Shown: positions 36,586 through 50,000, counted from the first letter of the stretch. The stretch is 64,000 bases of DNA from Nematostella vectensis (GCF_932526225.1 NC_064037.1:15872601-15936600), one strand, 5' to 3'. Numbers and translations are program-made. The notes: generated from the sequence alone by a model not told the origin.

Positions 36586-39500
36586 CGTGGACGAAAGGCA
36601 AAAGGCGTTGGAATTCTTGCAGCAATTCGTCGCAGATAAAGCCGATATCAGTGAAAATGACACGCTACCATTCCGTGTTGTGCCTTTCTCTATTCGTCCC
36701 GAGGAGCTACGAGGCGAGTGTATAGATTGGACTTTAGAGTACTGCAGAAGAAGGCAAGTATTTTTTTTAGAGAAGTAGCTAATGCGCTCGATGAATGTAG
36801 TGATTTTGCGGGGGTTCGTGCAACTAGGCCCGTGTCGGAAGGTTTAGTTTACTGACACATTTCACTCATTGTTTACACTAATGTGTAAAAACAGTTGAGA
36901 CCATGACAAGACAACGAACAGCGTAACCGAAAAATGTTTGCGTTTTGTTTACCTAATTCTATTAACTTACTTGGGGCCAGGTAGCGTCTTTACAGCTCAG
37001 CTTTGAAGATATGTGTTCTTTGTGAATTAGCGAAGAACCTCAATTCGTCACGTACAGTGATTGCGAAAGGTTCTAGAATGGATTTGGAGTTCTGTTTTAC
37101 ATGTGTTGTTGTATTATTCTAGTCAATACACTTGTGTTCTGCCAAAATCAATTAGTCATATTTACCAACTGTAAGCATCTGCCATTTTTATCTAAAATAT
37201 TTAACTTTAGGGCTTGTATCCGAACAATACACCACACACAACTAAGCTCACACAACTAAGCAAAAATCGTTGTTACGTTTTACATGAAATTCCATCGGTG
37301 TCAACAAATTTCTTATTTATTTTAAATATTCATTTAATCAATAATCAGAATCAATACCAGAAATGTTCATAAAACAAATTGATAACTGTAATATTACTGT
37401 AGTGAGTATGTACTCGTTCATACTGCGCCTTTAATCTAACGGCTGAAAATTCAGTTTGGTTAGCATGTTCAAGTATACTGTAATAGCTGTCAAAATTCAT
37501 GTACGCACCTAGACACAAAGGTCAGCTTTTTTCGCGTGCGATGGTAGATCCATTGGGGAGGAGATCAAAGAGGGTGGGCTTGGCAACTGGCTTCCCCTTC
37601 AGACTGTGCTTTTAGTGGGGAAATGGGAGGTAAAATGTAAAAAAATTACCTAGTGCCATATGTTTTATATAGCGCGCCCCTCCCCCCCCCCACAGACACA
37701 CATGGACCCCCTGTTAAGAACGATAAATCATTGATCTACTGCAACTTTGTGTTTGGGAGAGAAAGGTTGTAGCGGGAAGTCCTTATTCAACAAGAAAAAC
37801 ATAGACTACCAAACTGATATCACCAAAGAGATCAGGGCCTGGATTGAACCTGGGTTTAGAAGTGAGAGGCTAATGCACAAGAGTGCTAGGATAAAAGCAT
37901 AACCCCTGGCTTTTTATTCCCCTCCCTTCTCCTTCCATATTGTTGAGGATGAGATATCAAAGTACTACTTTATATGCACAACAATCCAAAGTTTCCCCCA
38001 AGGCAGGATTTTCCCCAGCCTCCCATAACACCAGACTTGTGGAATATCTTAGAGAATGTAATAGTTAATAGTTCACAGCATTTATTGGATAAGCTGTTTG
38101 ACCCAGGGAAATTGTCTTTTAGCAAATGTCCTGAGCAGCTAGCAGCAATCATTACTCATGAAGTTACTTCAAATGTTTGTCAGACTGATCTATCAGATCT
38201 CAAGATTGAAAAAGAGGACCGTAAGTACCATATCTTGATAAACATTTTGATGATGGATTTTCTAAAGATTTTAAATACTAAGTTAAGTGCCAAATTGAGG
38301 TACCAATAGGAATAGAAGTACCTACTGGATAAATCTTAAAATTTAATAGAAGTGCCTACCTGCTCTCTCTTCACCATGGCCAACATTTTGCCAAAATGTT
38401 TGAATATATAGTAGCTAGTAAGCTTTGTACTGCACATAATTTTTCATGAGCCCTACCCAAAAATCCTAGAGTTTTCTATAAACTTAAAGCCGCAATCACA
38501 CCAGTTTACTTCTGTCTGGCTAATGGAAGCATCATCCGATAAAAGACAAAAGAATCTATTAGAATCTCCACTATTTAATTGGCTATCTGCTCAAAATTAT
38601 CAGTTACATGATCGAAGAAACTTTCAAAAGACACACTGCTTAAACAATTTTGAAATATTTTTTTGTTTTCCATTCAAAATAATTGGATTTGTTGTTACAT
38701 GATTTACTGGAAGTAAACTGGTTATATTGCTGGCGATAGCTTACTGGCCAGATCATTCGGTGTACCAATAAATATTATTTTAGGTTCTTTTTGCACACTG
38801 TAATGAGAACAATTGTGGTTCCATGATTGCAGAATATGATGCTTCCAAACTTGCAAGACTTGTCTTCAACACAGTTCACCAAGTTTGCCAGAAGTGGAGT
38901 GAAGAGCCACCTACATTCTATAAGTCCAGTTACACATATGAGACATCTGTGTATGCAATTAAGAACACACGTCGTAAGATGGAGGACAAACATGTTATAA
39001 TGCCTCACTTCAATAGTCTGTTTGGTCTTCCCAAGGTACATTACACACAACCTAACTCCTGAAAAAAAAAATACATTTAATTTCAAAGTTTCATGCTGCA
39101 TTAGGCTCACTTTAGCCCCTGGTGAATGGTTTCAACAAGCCTTTGACAAGCATTCAGTTTTATTGAATGAATAGTTCAGTTTTGATGGTTGGTTTGTTAT
39201 CCCAATTAATCATGGTTGAATGGTATTGAGCACAGAATTAGCCTAATTGCTTTCAAAGACATTCAATTTTTTATTCAAGATCTATTCAACACTTCTACTG
39301 TATTGTTCTTGAGATAATCACATGGAAGACGGGTCGTTTATCTGTTTAGCTGGGTCATTCGATTTTGTTTAATCCATACATGCACAGTACTTTCTCTCAG
39401 AAAAATATTTCTTTGTCCCCTGAAAATGTGACAACACAAGGATTTATCCTTTTCACAATAACTATCCCATTGCTTGTTGCATGTGTTTTTCATGTTCAAA

Positions 39501-42216
39501 ATCAACTTCCAGATTCCACTTTAATTTAACTCCCGTACATAAGTTACTAACTCCTATTGTTCAAATTTTTGGTACCCAGGGTGGTATGGGAGTAAACCCT
39601 TTTAAGCGACCAGCTACTGTACTTAACAACCCCAATTTTTAGGTTGTGCTTACAAAAACTTCAACTGTACCTGATCTGACATTGGGTAAAAAAGTCTTCA
39701 AGGATTCTAACAAAAGTTAACAATAATACAGTAACAATATTATATTCTTTTTGAAAGCTGTACATATCGCACAAATTCATGTTTTGTGTCAAGTTTATAA
39801 CTTTTTATTGACTAGAAGTGTTCTTTGATGCAGAAACTGCCTTGTTAGAGATCACACTTGAAAATCATTTGAAAATACAGTACCTCTACTATTATAATAG
39901 ATCATTATAATGTTATTTGATATTTGATAAATGACTCTTGCATTATAATTTTTGGCGCCTCTTAGTTTAGTCTGAAATTTGCCTCAAAAGGGGAATGAAT
40001 TTTTTTATAAAATGATGTTTATCAAACTGTATTCTTGACTGTCAGGATTCTCCCAACTATGCATATTTTGCTGTATTTGATGGCCATGGTGGAATTGATG
40101 CTGCAACATTTGCCGCCACCCATCTACACTGCTTCTTGGCTCAGAACGAACATCTAGTCAAAAACCCAGGACTTGCACTGCATGAAACATTCCAGAATAC
40201 AGACTGCAGCTTTGGCGCAAGAGCTATATCAGAGGTGAATTATATACTACTGTGCAAGGATACAGCATCCTGTTACAGTGTGAGCAGTAAAACAGCGAAC
40301 AGTGGAAATATTGTATGTTAACCATAGGAATATTTGTTGTGATGAGTCAGATTTAAGGTATCCTAACAGTCAAATGAAACATTTCTTGACATTTTTCCGT
40401 TGTCTGAACCCTTCCTTGTCATCTGTCAGAAGGTAATCATCATTTCATGCACAATTTTAGGTCTCCTTGTTTATACTGGTTGTGCTGTTATTAATCAGAT
40501 GCAAAGCAATATACCCTTGACTTTCCTTGTTCAGTTTAAAGCCTTAGAAAACCTGACACACACAAAAAAGTTTGCTTCTTGTTGTTTGCTTATTTCCAAA
40601 TACATGGGAAGTTGGTAAGTCCTTTCATGATGAAATGTTTAACAACTTACAATTACTGTACAAATATGTTTCTTTCCATGTCTCCAATCATATAAGATAT
40701 AATGTACAATATAGCAGTCATCAAACTGTAAACTGTTAGAAATGTATATAATTATATGCCTATGTCTTGTTTTAACATGTGTATTTAATGCAAGTGTGTT
40801 TATTGCCTTACAATTAGGGCTTGCGAAGTGGCTGCACTGCTGTCTCAATTTTAATTACAAATGAAGCCCTATACCTTGCCTGGCTAGGTGACTCTCAAGC
40901 AATCCTATGCAAAGATGGAGAATTCATAGAACTTATGCAGCCACATAAACCAGAAAGACAGGTATGTGATTGATTTAGGGGGTGTGCACACAAGTGTGTA
41001 TGGGTATATTTGGATATTGGTGAGGTGAGATGCTTTTCTGTTTTTAAGTTTATTTTTGCTGTTGTCTCCAGGATGAGAAAGATCGCATTGAAGGGCTAGG
41101 TGGGTGTGTCATCTGGTTTGGAGCTTGGAGAGTCAATGGAAGCCTTTCAGTCTCCAGAGCAATTGGTGATGCTGAACATAAGCCATTTATATCTGGGGAA
41201 CCGGATGTTGCAGAGTATACCCTTGATGGTGAGCAAGGTTGATTTCAAATTAAAACAAACATAGATATATCAATTAAGATGCATTGGCTGCACTGCTATT
41301 TTTGGTACAGAATGGAAATGAAGCATGGTGAAGAGGGTTGGAACACAGTATACTGTATCTTTCATATGCACAGCCAATGAAATAAGCATGTCTTGCTTGA
41401 TAAAAGGCTGCTCATTCCATTACTGTCAAGTTATTTAATGGAAATGAATTAAAAATAATTTGAAAACAAATACGCTCAGGCCCATAGCCAGGATTTTGAT
41501 CGGGGGGAGGGGGGGTCCTAGCTTGCATTGGTACTCAATTTTTCTTCATCAGAGCAGACCTTCCAGTTGAGTGGGGTGGTTCTTCCGAACCCCTCGAACC
41601 CCCCCTGGCTACGGGCCTGATGCTGTCCATTGGTGAACCACCTGCTTTAACAGTGCTGTGTAGGGACAAGTGTTTGTATGAAACCATTTGTATGCACTTT
41701 TAGACTGCTGTTTGTTTGCTTCTAGGTGATGAAGAATTTGTGATCCTTGCATGTGATGGGCTTTGGGATACTGTAAAGCCAGAGCAAGCCATCAAACTTG
41801 TGAAAGAACACATCGCAAGTGGAAATGACAGATGTGATGTGGCAAAAGTTCTTGTTGACGAGGCCAAGCAGGAGGGATCAAGCGACAATATATCTGTTCT
41901 CGTAGTATTCTTAGATGCACACAGAAAAGAAAAAAAGAAAAATTCATCCATTTCAACACCAGTATCCAATGCATTAGTTGATAAAATAAGTGAATCCCAT
42001 CGATGTGCTGGAATTGGAGATGGTTTGGAGAATGATGAAGACTCCTTAGGATCTTTAGTAGCTAAAGTGAAAGTATCAACTGAAACTACCATAGAAGAAA
42101 GAACAGATAATTTTTCTTGCAAAGTTACTTGTACAGATGACAATCACTGTATGAATGAGGTAAAATCTGAAGATAATTGTCATCATTTTGACATAAAAAC
42201 AAGTGATGAGTCCTAA
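36569..42216 (+). CDS. PP2C-type Ser/Thr phosphatase, PPM1E/PPM1F-like
   Basis: Join 36569-36753, 38003-38220, 38833-39035, 40046-40234, 40818-40961, 41072-41228, 41726-42216; 528 residues, phases consistent. It dephosphorylates phospho-Ser/Thr with two Mn/Mg ions. Metal and catalytic motifs are intact: RRKMEDKH (acidic pair 185-186), FAVFDGHGG (D214), WLGDSQ (D290), [13 protein letters not shown] (about 335-346), CDGLWD (D376, D380), SSDNIS (D419). [17 protein letters not shown] and [17 protein letters not shown] resemble PPM1E/PPM1F (POPX), which act on PAK and CaM kinases. An N-terminal extension of about 180 residues precedes the catalytic core, and an acidic, poorly conserved tail follows after residue 430. 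Intron 1 uses a GC donor (AG/GCAAGT). Exon 3 is taken from the acceptor at 38831-38832, because the earlier AG at 38783-38784 would give a stop in this phase. Confidence 0.92.
37830..37905 (-). repeat. possible tRNA-derived SINE fragment
   Basis: On the minus strand GGTTCAATCC (37850-37841) matches a Pol III B box. Upstream of it GCACTCTTGTGCATTAGCCT and CTCACTTCTAAACCCA resemble an eroded tRNA anticodon/variable region. A clear A box and a 3' tail are not seen. It lies in the phosphatase intron 1. Confidence 0.35.
38488..38742. mobile_element. decayed second copy of the TTAA MITE
   Basis: It shares with 12329-12574 the left end AGCCGC, CCAGTTTACTTC, then AAAAGACAAAAGAATCTATT, GACACACTGCTT and the right-end GGAAGTAAACTGG. 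TTAA precedes the left end (38484-38487); the right terminus is eroded by small indels. It ends about 90 bases before exon 3 of the phosphatase. Confidence 0.8.
41477..41619. mobile_element. 143 bp MITE with CAGGCCC ends
   Basis: Starts CAGGCCCATAGCCAGGATTT and ends CCCCTGGCTACGGGCCTG. The flanks ACGCT and ATGCT fit a 5 bp target duplication with one change, in line with the copy at 35972-36212. It sits in phosphatase intron 6. Confidence 0.72.
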
Positions 42217-42815
42217 GATCAGATTCTGTTTAGTCTATTTAGGGTTTACCAGAAATGTTGTTTTATGGTCAAAGTGTGTTAAGCTGTTATAAAGAAGCTA
42301 CAAATGTATACCTATATTTTACATAAAAATTGCATCCATTCATGGTAAAATTGCTTGAAAGTCCTTTTGGCTTTTGCCAATTTATCAATGTAACTATGGG
42401 TGCTACCGAATCATATTCTATATATTATATAAACCTATATCAAATTAATTTTATTTTTATATAATTCAAAGGCTGCAGTCAAGGCTTAGTTGGAAGATTT
42501 GAAAAAAAAAACAACTCTAATTGATTACACTCATTTTATTCATTATTGTTACTGAAATTATTGTTACTGAAAAAAAAAAGGGTAAATGTAAAAACAAGCT
42601 CTATGTCTTCCCAGTTGTGGCCCTATATGCTGTGGATTGAGATCCTACCCATTCATTTGTATATTACTACTAGTGAAAAAAATAAACTTTATATTTATTG
42701 CTGTTTCATTTTTTTTGTAATGTACAGCGTACAGCCCAGTATACATATAAATGCATTAATACATTGCAAATCATTAAATTATTATTTCATTTACATTTAT
42801 GGTTGGAATTGAAGC
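42217..42815. other. convergent 3' UTR interval of the phosphatase and bZIP genes
   Basis: Only 599 bases separate the two stop codons. A plus-strand AATAAA is at 42681-42686. Minus-strand signals (TTTATT on the plus strand) occur near 42694 and 42535. Depending on use, the two transcripts would overlap at their 3' ends. Confidence 0.5.
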
Positions 42816-43428
42816 TCAATCAAAGTTTAGCTGCACATGAGAACATGTTATGCATTTTTCTGCGTGTTGGATGAACATGCGAAAGGCTTGATTTAATTGC
42901 TCCAACTCTTTCTGGGCCATGTTGATGGACTCTTGTAAAACTCTGTTGTCATCCTCTAGCTGCAAAAATTGTCGTCGCCTAAATTAAACAAAATTGTCGT
43001 TAAAACAAGAGAAACTACATTTTAAAGAGAAGTAGAACAAATTTGAATCTTTATTTCCCCTACTTTTTTGCTCGATATTTTCGACTGCTGATGACGTTGC
43101 GAGCTCGCCTGTTCTGGTCGGTTTTGTACGTTCTCGTCTTTTCTGTGACAGCATTGCTAAGATTTTCAGGATTTTCGAAATAAATCCCGATAGTCGGCTG
43201 CATCTGGTTTTGATGACTAGCTTCCGCCAGAAACTGCATTGTGAAACCAATTGAGAAATAAGTTTTAGTTACAAACCAAAATGTTTTAAGTATGTTGCAA
43301 CAACCGGACATTACAAACAAAAGGTGGTTATTTTATTTTCTATAAATCTGGCGAATACTTAGATCACTACTTACCCCTGGTCCTTTTTGCTCGAAGAAGT
43401 TGTTAAGGTCTAGTAAAGAAAAACTCAT
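42816..43428 (-). CDS. small divergent bZIP transcription factor
   Basis: Three exons on the minus strand, 43428-43375, 43233-43064 and 42978-42816, phases 0 and 2, 128 residues. The basic region QNRRARNVISSRKYRAKK has the invariant N64 and R72 with seven residues between, and the first zipper leucine L82 follows R72 at the canonical ten-residue step. The zipper is L82, L89, A96, L103, F110, so one heptad position is not Leu. The region ends in CITC, with cysteines at 117 and 120. The basic region replaces the usual Ala-Ala with Ser-Ser and the Cys/Ser before the Arg with Tyr. KELEQLNQAF and FIQHA faintly recall C/EBP-gamma-like zippers, but the subfamily is unsettled. Expected role: dimeric sequence-specific DNA binding in the nucleus. 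No activation domain is obvious in the short N-terminus. Confidence 0.8.
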
Positions 43429-44080
43429 TTTCCAAAGAATTTACGTCGAATTGTAACTTTGTGGGACGTCACTGTTTGTTTTGAAAAAAAATTGTTTTCA
43501 AATTTCCCGCGGTGGATGACGCGCGTGTGACTAGTGACGTCAGCATGGCGCCAACATCCTTTCAGCCAATCAAAAACAGCTACAAGAATGTGATATTTAT
43601 CATGAGGGGGAGTCGGTTCCCTGCTAGCAGAGGCGATAATGGGGGCAATTTCCAGGCTAATTTTTTTTTCGTTCTCTTAACCTACTATCAAGTAGCATGC
43701 TATAGTATTTTTTTTTCAATCGCATACTGATGTCTCGGGTTTTGACTATAGCCCTTCTAGAATGGATAATGGCAAATATTTGATTGAAAAAAAAAACTTC
43801 TTATTCGGTACGTAATTTGATTATATTGATTTGATGGGACCGCTAGGGAATGCGCGAGGCACAAATTCTGAATGCCTAACATTTTTATTTCAAATCAACG
43901 AAAATTTCCCTCGGTTTCTAGCAACAACCAATAGAATTCCGTGTTTTAAGTCACGTGATATAAGTTGAGCTTCGAGAGTTGATGGGAACTATAAATTTGT
44001 AATGGTTTGTATAAGAAGATTATTCACCCCGAATTTCTCCGTTGCATTACCGCAGTGAGGACAGGAAAGGAGAGTTAGAG
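43429..44080. promoter_or_regulatory. 652 bp bidirectional promoter between bZIP and TRIM37
   Basis: The two start codons point away from each other. Sites visible: TTTCCCGC (E2F-like, 43503-43510), a perfect CRE TGACGTCA (43535-43542), CCAAT (43566-43570 and near 43928), CACGTG (43952-43957) and TATAAA (43990-43995, about 86 bases before the TRIM37 ATG). The CRE lies about 107 bases upstream of the bZIP ATG, so bZIP autoregulation is conceivable. Function is inferred from sequence only. Confidence 0.6.
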
Positions 44081-47000
44081 ATGGAGGAAAACTCCGTAGA
44101 GGTAGGGCTTCAAATATAGATGAATCCCATTGCTTTTAAAGATAAATATCACTTGTGTTTCAATCGGGGTTTCAAACCGTCCGCCATCTTTTGACAAGTG
44201 CTAGTTTTGGTACTGTTCTCTTCTGAATTTTATCAAAATGTATAACTTAAATGTCTTTTCTGTAGGACATAAGTTAAGTTAAACACAACTATTTGATATA
44301 ATTTCGGCGCTGTCGGCATCAGATTCTGGTACTCGTTTTTTTTTCGAGAACAACCGTCAACCTACTTTTTTTCCATAAAAAATCCAGTGAATTTTTTAAC
44401 AGAATTTTCAATCGGCGGCTAATGGGTGATTATTTTATGTGTGTGTTTTAAAATTTCATGTTCTATTCTCGTTGATTTGATTAGGTAAAGCAGTTTTATA
44501 ATTATTTATATTTTTTGAAACAGTTTCTTTTTAAGGCTGGAAAGAGGATGACACTCACTTCTATTCCAATTTGTTTTCGAATAAATATAAATGTATTCTC
44601 GTTATATACTTGTCATGTATAGTGATAACATGGGTAAAAACAGAATTTTTTTCTCGCGTCCCCTTAATTATTTGTTTATAACTATGATTACTTTTTAATT
44701 GCATGCATTAATTGTATGAAATTTTCGTTGTTGTTGCTGCCATTGCTATTGTTGTTGTTGCTTTGTAGTTATTCGATATTAGATTTGGACTCTTATAGAA
44801 ATGATCTAGTTGCTCTTGCCATGTTATTCAATCTCGGTGCATAAACAGGAGCATCCGTACTACTACATGTACTCAGCATTAATAGAGTTATCCTAAAACA
44901 CTATTTAGATTGCAAACAATAAATTTGTTTATGGATTATTGTAAGGATCAGATTTCTCCTCACACAGATTTGTTGTTGCATGTTGACTGAGTATCCAAAT
45001 CCAATTCTGGGAATAGTCAATCATACCACCGTGATCAATCAATTCCCTTGCTTTCTACCTTAAAATGGTTTATGACTTGACAGCAAAAACATGAAAGCCA
45101 TTGATTGGTCTAGATCGTTAAATGCCTACACCCCCTACTGCAAAGCAAGATGAGGATTTTGGATTTGCCAAGGTCATTTAATAATGAATATAGCTATAAA
45201 GTTTGAAATAACTATTCATGTGAAAAAAGATTATAAAATTTCCATAACAAGGAGGAAATTTTGTTCCTATCACAGATTACCCCCTTTGCCCCTCCCCACT
45301 TTTCTTTCCTGGGTACTCTGGGAGTATCCTAGATTATTGTCTTGCTGACTCCTTGATTTTCAAATACCTCCCTGTTATTTTAGCTACCTTATCATACATA
45401 ATTTTCGTGACATAAAAACTTTGAGATAGTTTGGCAATATTTTGCGACAATTTATTATAGCGTTTTCATTATTTTTGTACAAAAAAAAAACAGGTAGCTT
45501 TATTAAAAGCTTGGGTGGCTCCTTTTTTTTTCTTTACAGTCTCACATAACAGAAATATTCTTGTATGCATTTTTTCTTACTTTTCATTTATTTGTTGTTC
45601 GCATCTGAATCAGCTTTTATCGGGACCAAGTGGAGAGAATGATCATTGGGAGTCTAATGAATCAGGCTACTCCTTCTAACAACTTTAGTTTCCTAATCGT
45701 ATCCACTGCTAATAAGGAATCTGGCGAGGCATATCCACAAAATATACTGAATCATATGAATCCGATATATATTTTGTTCTATATTCAAAAAGGTTTTCTG
45801 TCCATGTAGCATACTTATCGGATTGTAATCACCTTTTCACACCTATCAGATGATTCCAGATTTACTTCATACTCAGGTATTTGCACTAAGAAAACTGTAA
45901 CTTTTTAGGTTGTGGCCATCATTCCAGAACACGATGACAACAAAAAAAGTATTTCAATTAAAATAACTTTTGGGTGGAGAAACTTTCTAGCTGATTCACA
46001 AGTGCAGAATGCTGTATGTTGTTATTTTGCCAAAGTCGAAAAGTGCTCAAGTTTGCCACCCATAAAATCACTAATGATTTCTTATTGCAGACCGCTAAAT
46101 ATCAATCAATTAAATTGTATGTTTTTTAACTATATCACAGGCTAGCTAGTAATCAGCGACATCTATACTTTTATTTGCAACATTTTATTTTTTTGTTTGT
46201 ACTGTAGAGTTTGTCTGAGCTGTTCCGATGCTTCATTTGTATGGAGCGTTTGCAGGATGCTCGGCTATGCCCCCACTGCTCCAAGCTGTGTTGCTTCCTG
46301 TGTATCAGGGTATGTAGAGCATTCATTAATGAATTTCATACTTTAGTGGCATTTTGAACATTATTATTCTAGTCTCGGCCAGTCTTGAAACAACTCTCAC
46401 TGTACCCAAGGAGCCAAGAAATGCAGACATGTAATAGCATAACTAACTGCTAAAATCACTTACAGATTCTAATAATTTATCTATTTATATTCAGATACTA
46501 CTTGACCAACACTTATAATTCAGCTGAATGGCTACAATTATGGGCAAATACTGTAAAACTATTCAATCATATTAAACTCTGCAACTCACGAAACCTAAGG
46601 GGCCAAGAAATGCAGACCTGTAATAGCATATAACTAACTGCTAAAATCACTTACAGATTCTAATTATTTATATATTTAAGACACTACTTTGACCAAACCT
46701 TGTAATTTAGCTGAATGGCTACAATTATGGGCAAATACTGTACAACAATTCAATCAATTATGTTTCTTTTTATTGAAAGTTTCTCCACTTTTCTTGTTGA
46801 ACTTCTCTGACTTCCTACATTTTACCAAGAGTGCAGAATCAATAGATGATATTGATAGGTTGTTTTACTTTTTTCTTCAGCGTTGGCTCACAGAGCAGAG
46901 ACCACAATGCCCACATTGCAGGTACATTTTTAAATGTAAAAATTGCTTTTTTAGTGCTTGAAACACCTTGAATTTGTTGCTTAACTTAAACTTTATCAAG

Positions 47001-50000
47001 GATAATTTACAAACAGTAGGAGTATTTGATTCTTAGGAGTAGGAGGAATATTTGTTTTTTTCTTTTTCCAGTCTCTGTTTAACACAAACAATACATACAT
47101 TATACATTTACACATACTGTAGATATTATTTCCTGCACTTTTTTTGTCTAAACCTGTCTAAAAATAACTGTTATCAGCTTTGTTTTTGTTGTGTCATGAC
47201 TGTGGCTTACTAAAAGAACCTCACTTCCTCCCTTTCTGCTTCATCTACTTGCTTCAACTCCTACCACCTATTGTCCCTGTATCCTTCCTCCAATCCAAGT
47301 GTCTTTGTGTGTGTTTTGTTACCAGAGCTTCTGTACATCTCCATGAGCTTGTGCATTGCCGTTGGGTAGAAGAAGTCACACAGGTACTTGCATCTGTCAC
47401 TATTAACCAGAAATGTTATGTTTTTCTGCCAAGGCTCCCCCCTTCCATTATAGTACTACACTTAGTTTAGTCTACATTTTTGTTCCTTTCCCCTCCCTTC
47501 TTGAAAAGGAGACTCTTTTTCCTTGTACACACCCCCTTTCTCCACTTGTATCCATATCCCCTTTCACCTCCTACCCATACTCCCTTTCATCTCCTACCAA
47601 ACCCACTTTCACCTCTGACCCATACCGTATTTACCGGCGTATAATGCACACTTTTTTACTCCCAAAATGACTCCCAAAAACGGGGTGCGCATTATTTGTG
47701 AAATCCATTGTTATCAGTATGATAAAAAGCAGAAATCAATAAGAAAATGCAGCGATCCCATTTAGTAGGTGAGAAACAGTCACAAAAATCGCTTTAAAAT
47801 AACCAGTAAAAGGTAGTCTAAACATGGAATATCGTAAATTTCGCCATCATGTGTTTTGTAAGAAAATAAGCCCAGAAACACAACAAGTATTTATGCATCC
47901 TTCACGATTTTCTTGTTGTCTGCCATGTTGGAATTTACTTTACTCAGTCTCTCCAAGGTGAGGGACAACAAGAAAATCGCAAAGGATGCAATAATGCTGT
48001 TTTTCTGGCGAGTTTCCTAGCTTAATATTTTCTTACAAAACACATACGCTGCTTATGCCTAAGAGGTTCAAAGTGATTATCACCTTCAAGTTCAGATAAG
48101 CATTTAGCGTACTTATGTATAAATATTAGATTAATGTATAAATATTAGAATTGTGAATCGGAATATTTATCTTATCTTGATACTTCTGTTTCTTTTTTGG
48201 TTGTTTCTTATTTCTTTCTATTTCTATTGGGTTCATATTATACGCGGGTTTTCGAATTTTCTTTTTAAAAAAGGCCTTGAAAATTGGGGTGCAGATTATA
48301 CGTAGGTGCTCATTATACGCCAGTAAACACAGTACCCCCTTTCACCTTCGACACATACCCCCTCTCACCTCGGACCCATTACCCCCTTTTACTTTCTACC
48401 CATACCCCCTCTCACCTTCTACCCATACCCCCTCTCACCTTCTACCCATACCCCCTTTCACCTCCTACCCATACTCCCTTTCACCTCCTACCCATACCCC
48501 CTTTCACCTCCTACCCTACCCCCTTTCACCTCCTACCCATACCCCCTCTCACCTCCTACCCATACCCCTTTCACCTCCTACCCATACCCCCTTTCACTTC
48601 CTACCATACCCCCTTTCATTTCCTTCTCATACCCCCTTTCACCTCCTACCCATACCCCCTTTCACCTCCTACCCATACTCTCTTTTACCTCCTACCCATA
48701 CCCCCTTTCACCTCCTACCCATACCCCCTTTCACCTCCTACCCATACTCCCTTTCACCTCCTACCCATACCCCCCTTTCACCTCCTACCCATACCCCCTT
48801 TCACCTCCTACCCATACTCTCTTTTACCTCCTACCCATACCCCCTTTCACCTCCTACCCATACCCCCTTTCACCTCCTACCCATACTCTCCTTTACCTCC
48901 TACCCATACCCCCTTTCACCTCCTACCCATACCCCCTTTCACCTCCTACCCATACTCTCTTTTACCTCCTACCCATACCCCCTTTCACCTCCTACCCATA
49001 CCCCCTTTCACCTCCTACCCATACTCTCCTTTACCTCCTACCCATACCCCCTTTCACCTCCTACCCATACCCCCTTTCATCTCCTACCCATACTCTCTTT
49101 TACCTCCTAACCATACTCCCTTTCACCTCCTACCCATACCCCCTTTCACCTCCTACCCATACCCCCTTTCACCTCCTACCCATACTCCCTTTCACCTTCT
49201 ACCCATGCCCCCTTCCACCTCCTACCCATACCCCCTTTCACCTCCTACCCATACCCCCTTTCACCTCCTACCCATACTCCCTTTCACCTTCTACCCATGC
49301 CCCCTTTCAACTCCTACCCATACCCCCTTTCATCTCCTACCCATACCCCCTTTCACCTCGTACCCATACTCCCTTTCACCTCCTACCCATACTCCCTTTC
49401 ACCTCCTTCCCATGCCCACTTTCACCTCCTACCCATACCCCCTTTTACTTCCTACCATACCCCCTTTCATTTCCTTCCCATATCCCCTTTCATTTCCTAC
49501 CCATACCCCCTTTCACCTCCTACCCATGCCCCCTTACACCTCCTTCCCATACCCCCTTTCATTTCCTACCCATACCCCCTTTCACCTCCTACCCATACCC
49601 CTTTCACCTCCTACCCATACCCCCTTTCACCTCCTACCCATACCCCCTCTCACCTCCTACCCATACCCCTTTCACCTCCTACCCATACCCCCTTTCACTT
49701 CCTACCATACCCCCTTTCATTTCCTTCTCATACCCCCTTTCACCTCCTACCCATACCCCCTTTCACCTCCTACCCATACTCCCTTTCACCTCCTACCCAT
49801 ACCCCCTTTCACCTGCTACCCATACCCCTTTCACCTCCTACCCATACCCCTTCCACCTCCTACCCATACTGACTTTCACCTCCTACCCATACCCCCTTTC
49901 ACCTCCTACCCATACCCCCTTTCACCTCCTACCCATGCCCCTCTCACCTCCTACCCATACTCCCTTTCACCTCCTACCCATACCCTCTCTCACCTCCTAC

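Noticed and set aside
37830-37905. Functional tRNA gene
   Set aside because: Only a B-box-like piece is present; no A box, acceptor stem or terminator could be paired.
38785-39061. Using the acceptor at 38783-38784 to lengthen phosphatase exon 3
   Set aside because: In phase 1 it meets a TAA within a few codons; the acceptor at 38831-38832 keeps the frame.
45912-46145. Possible extra TRIM37 exon
   Set aside because: Skipping it joins MEENSVE to SLSELFRC exactly as in vertebrate TRIM37; the frame has no motif.
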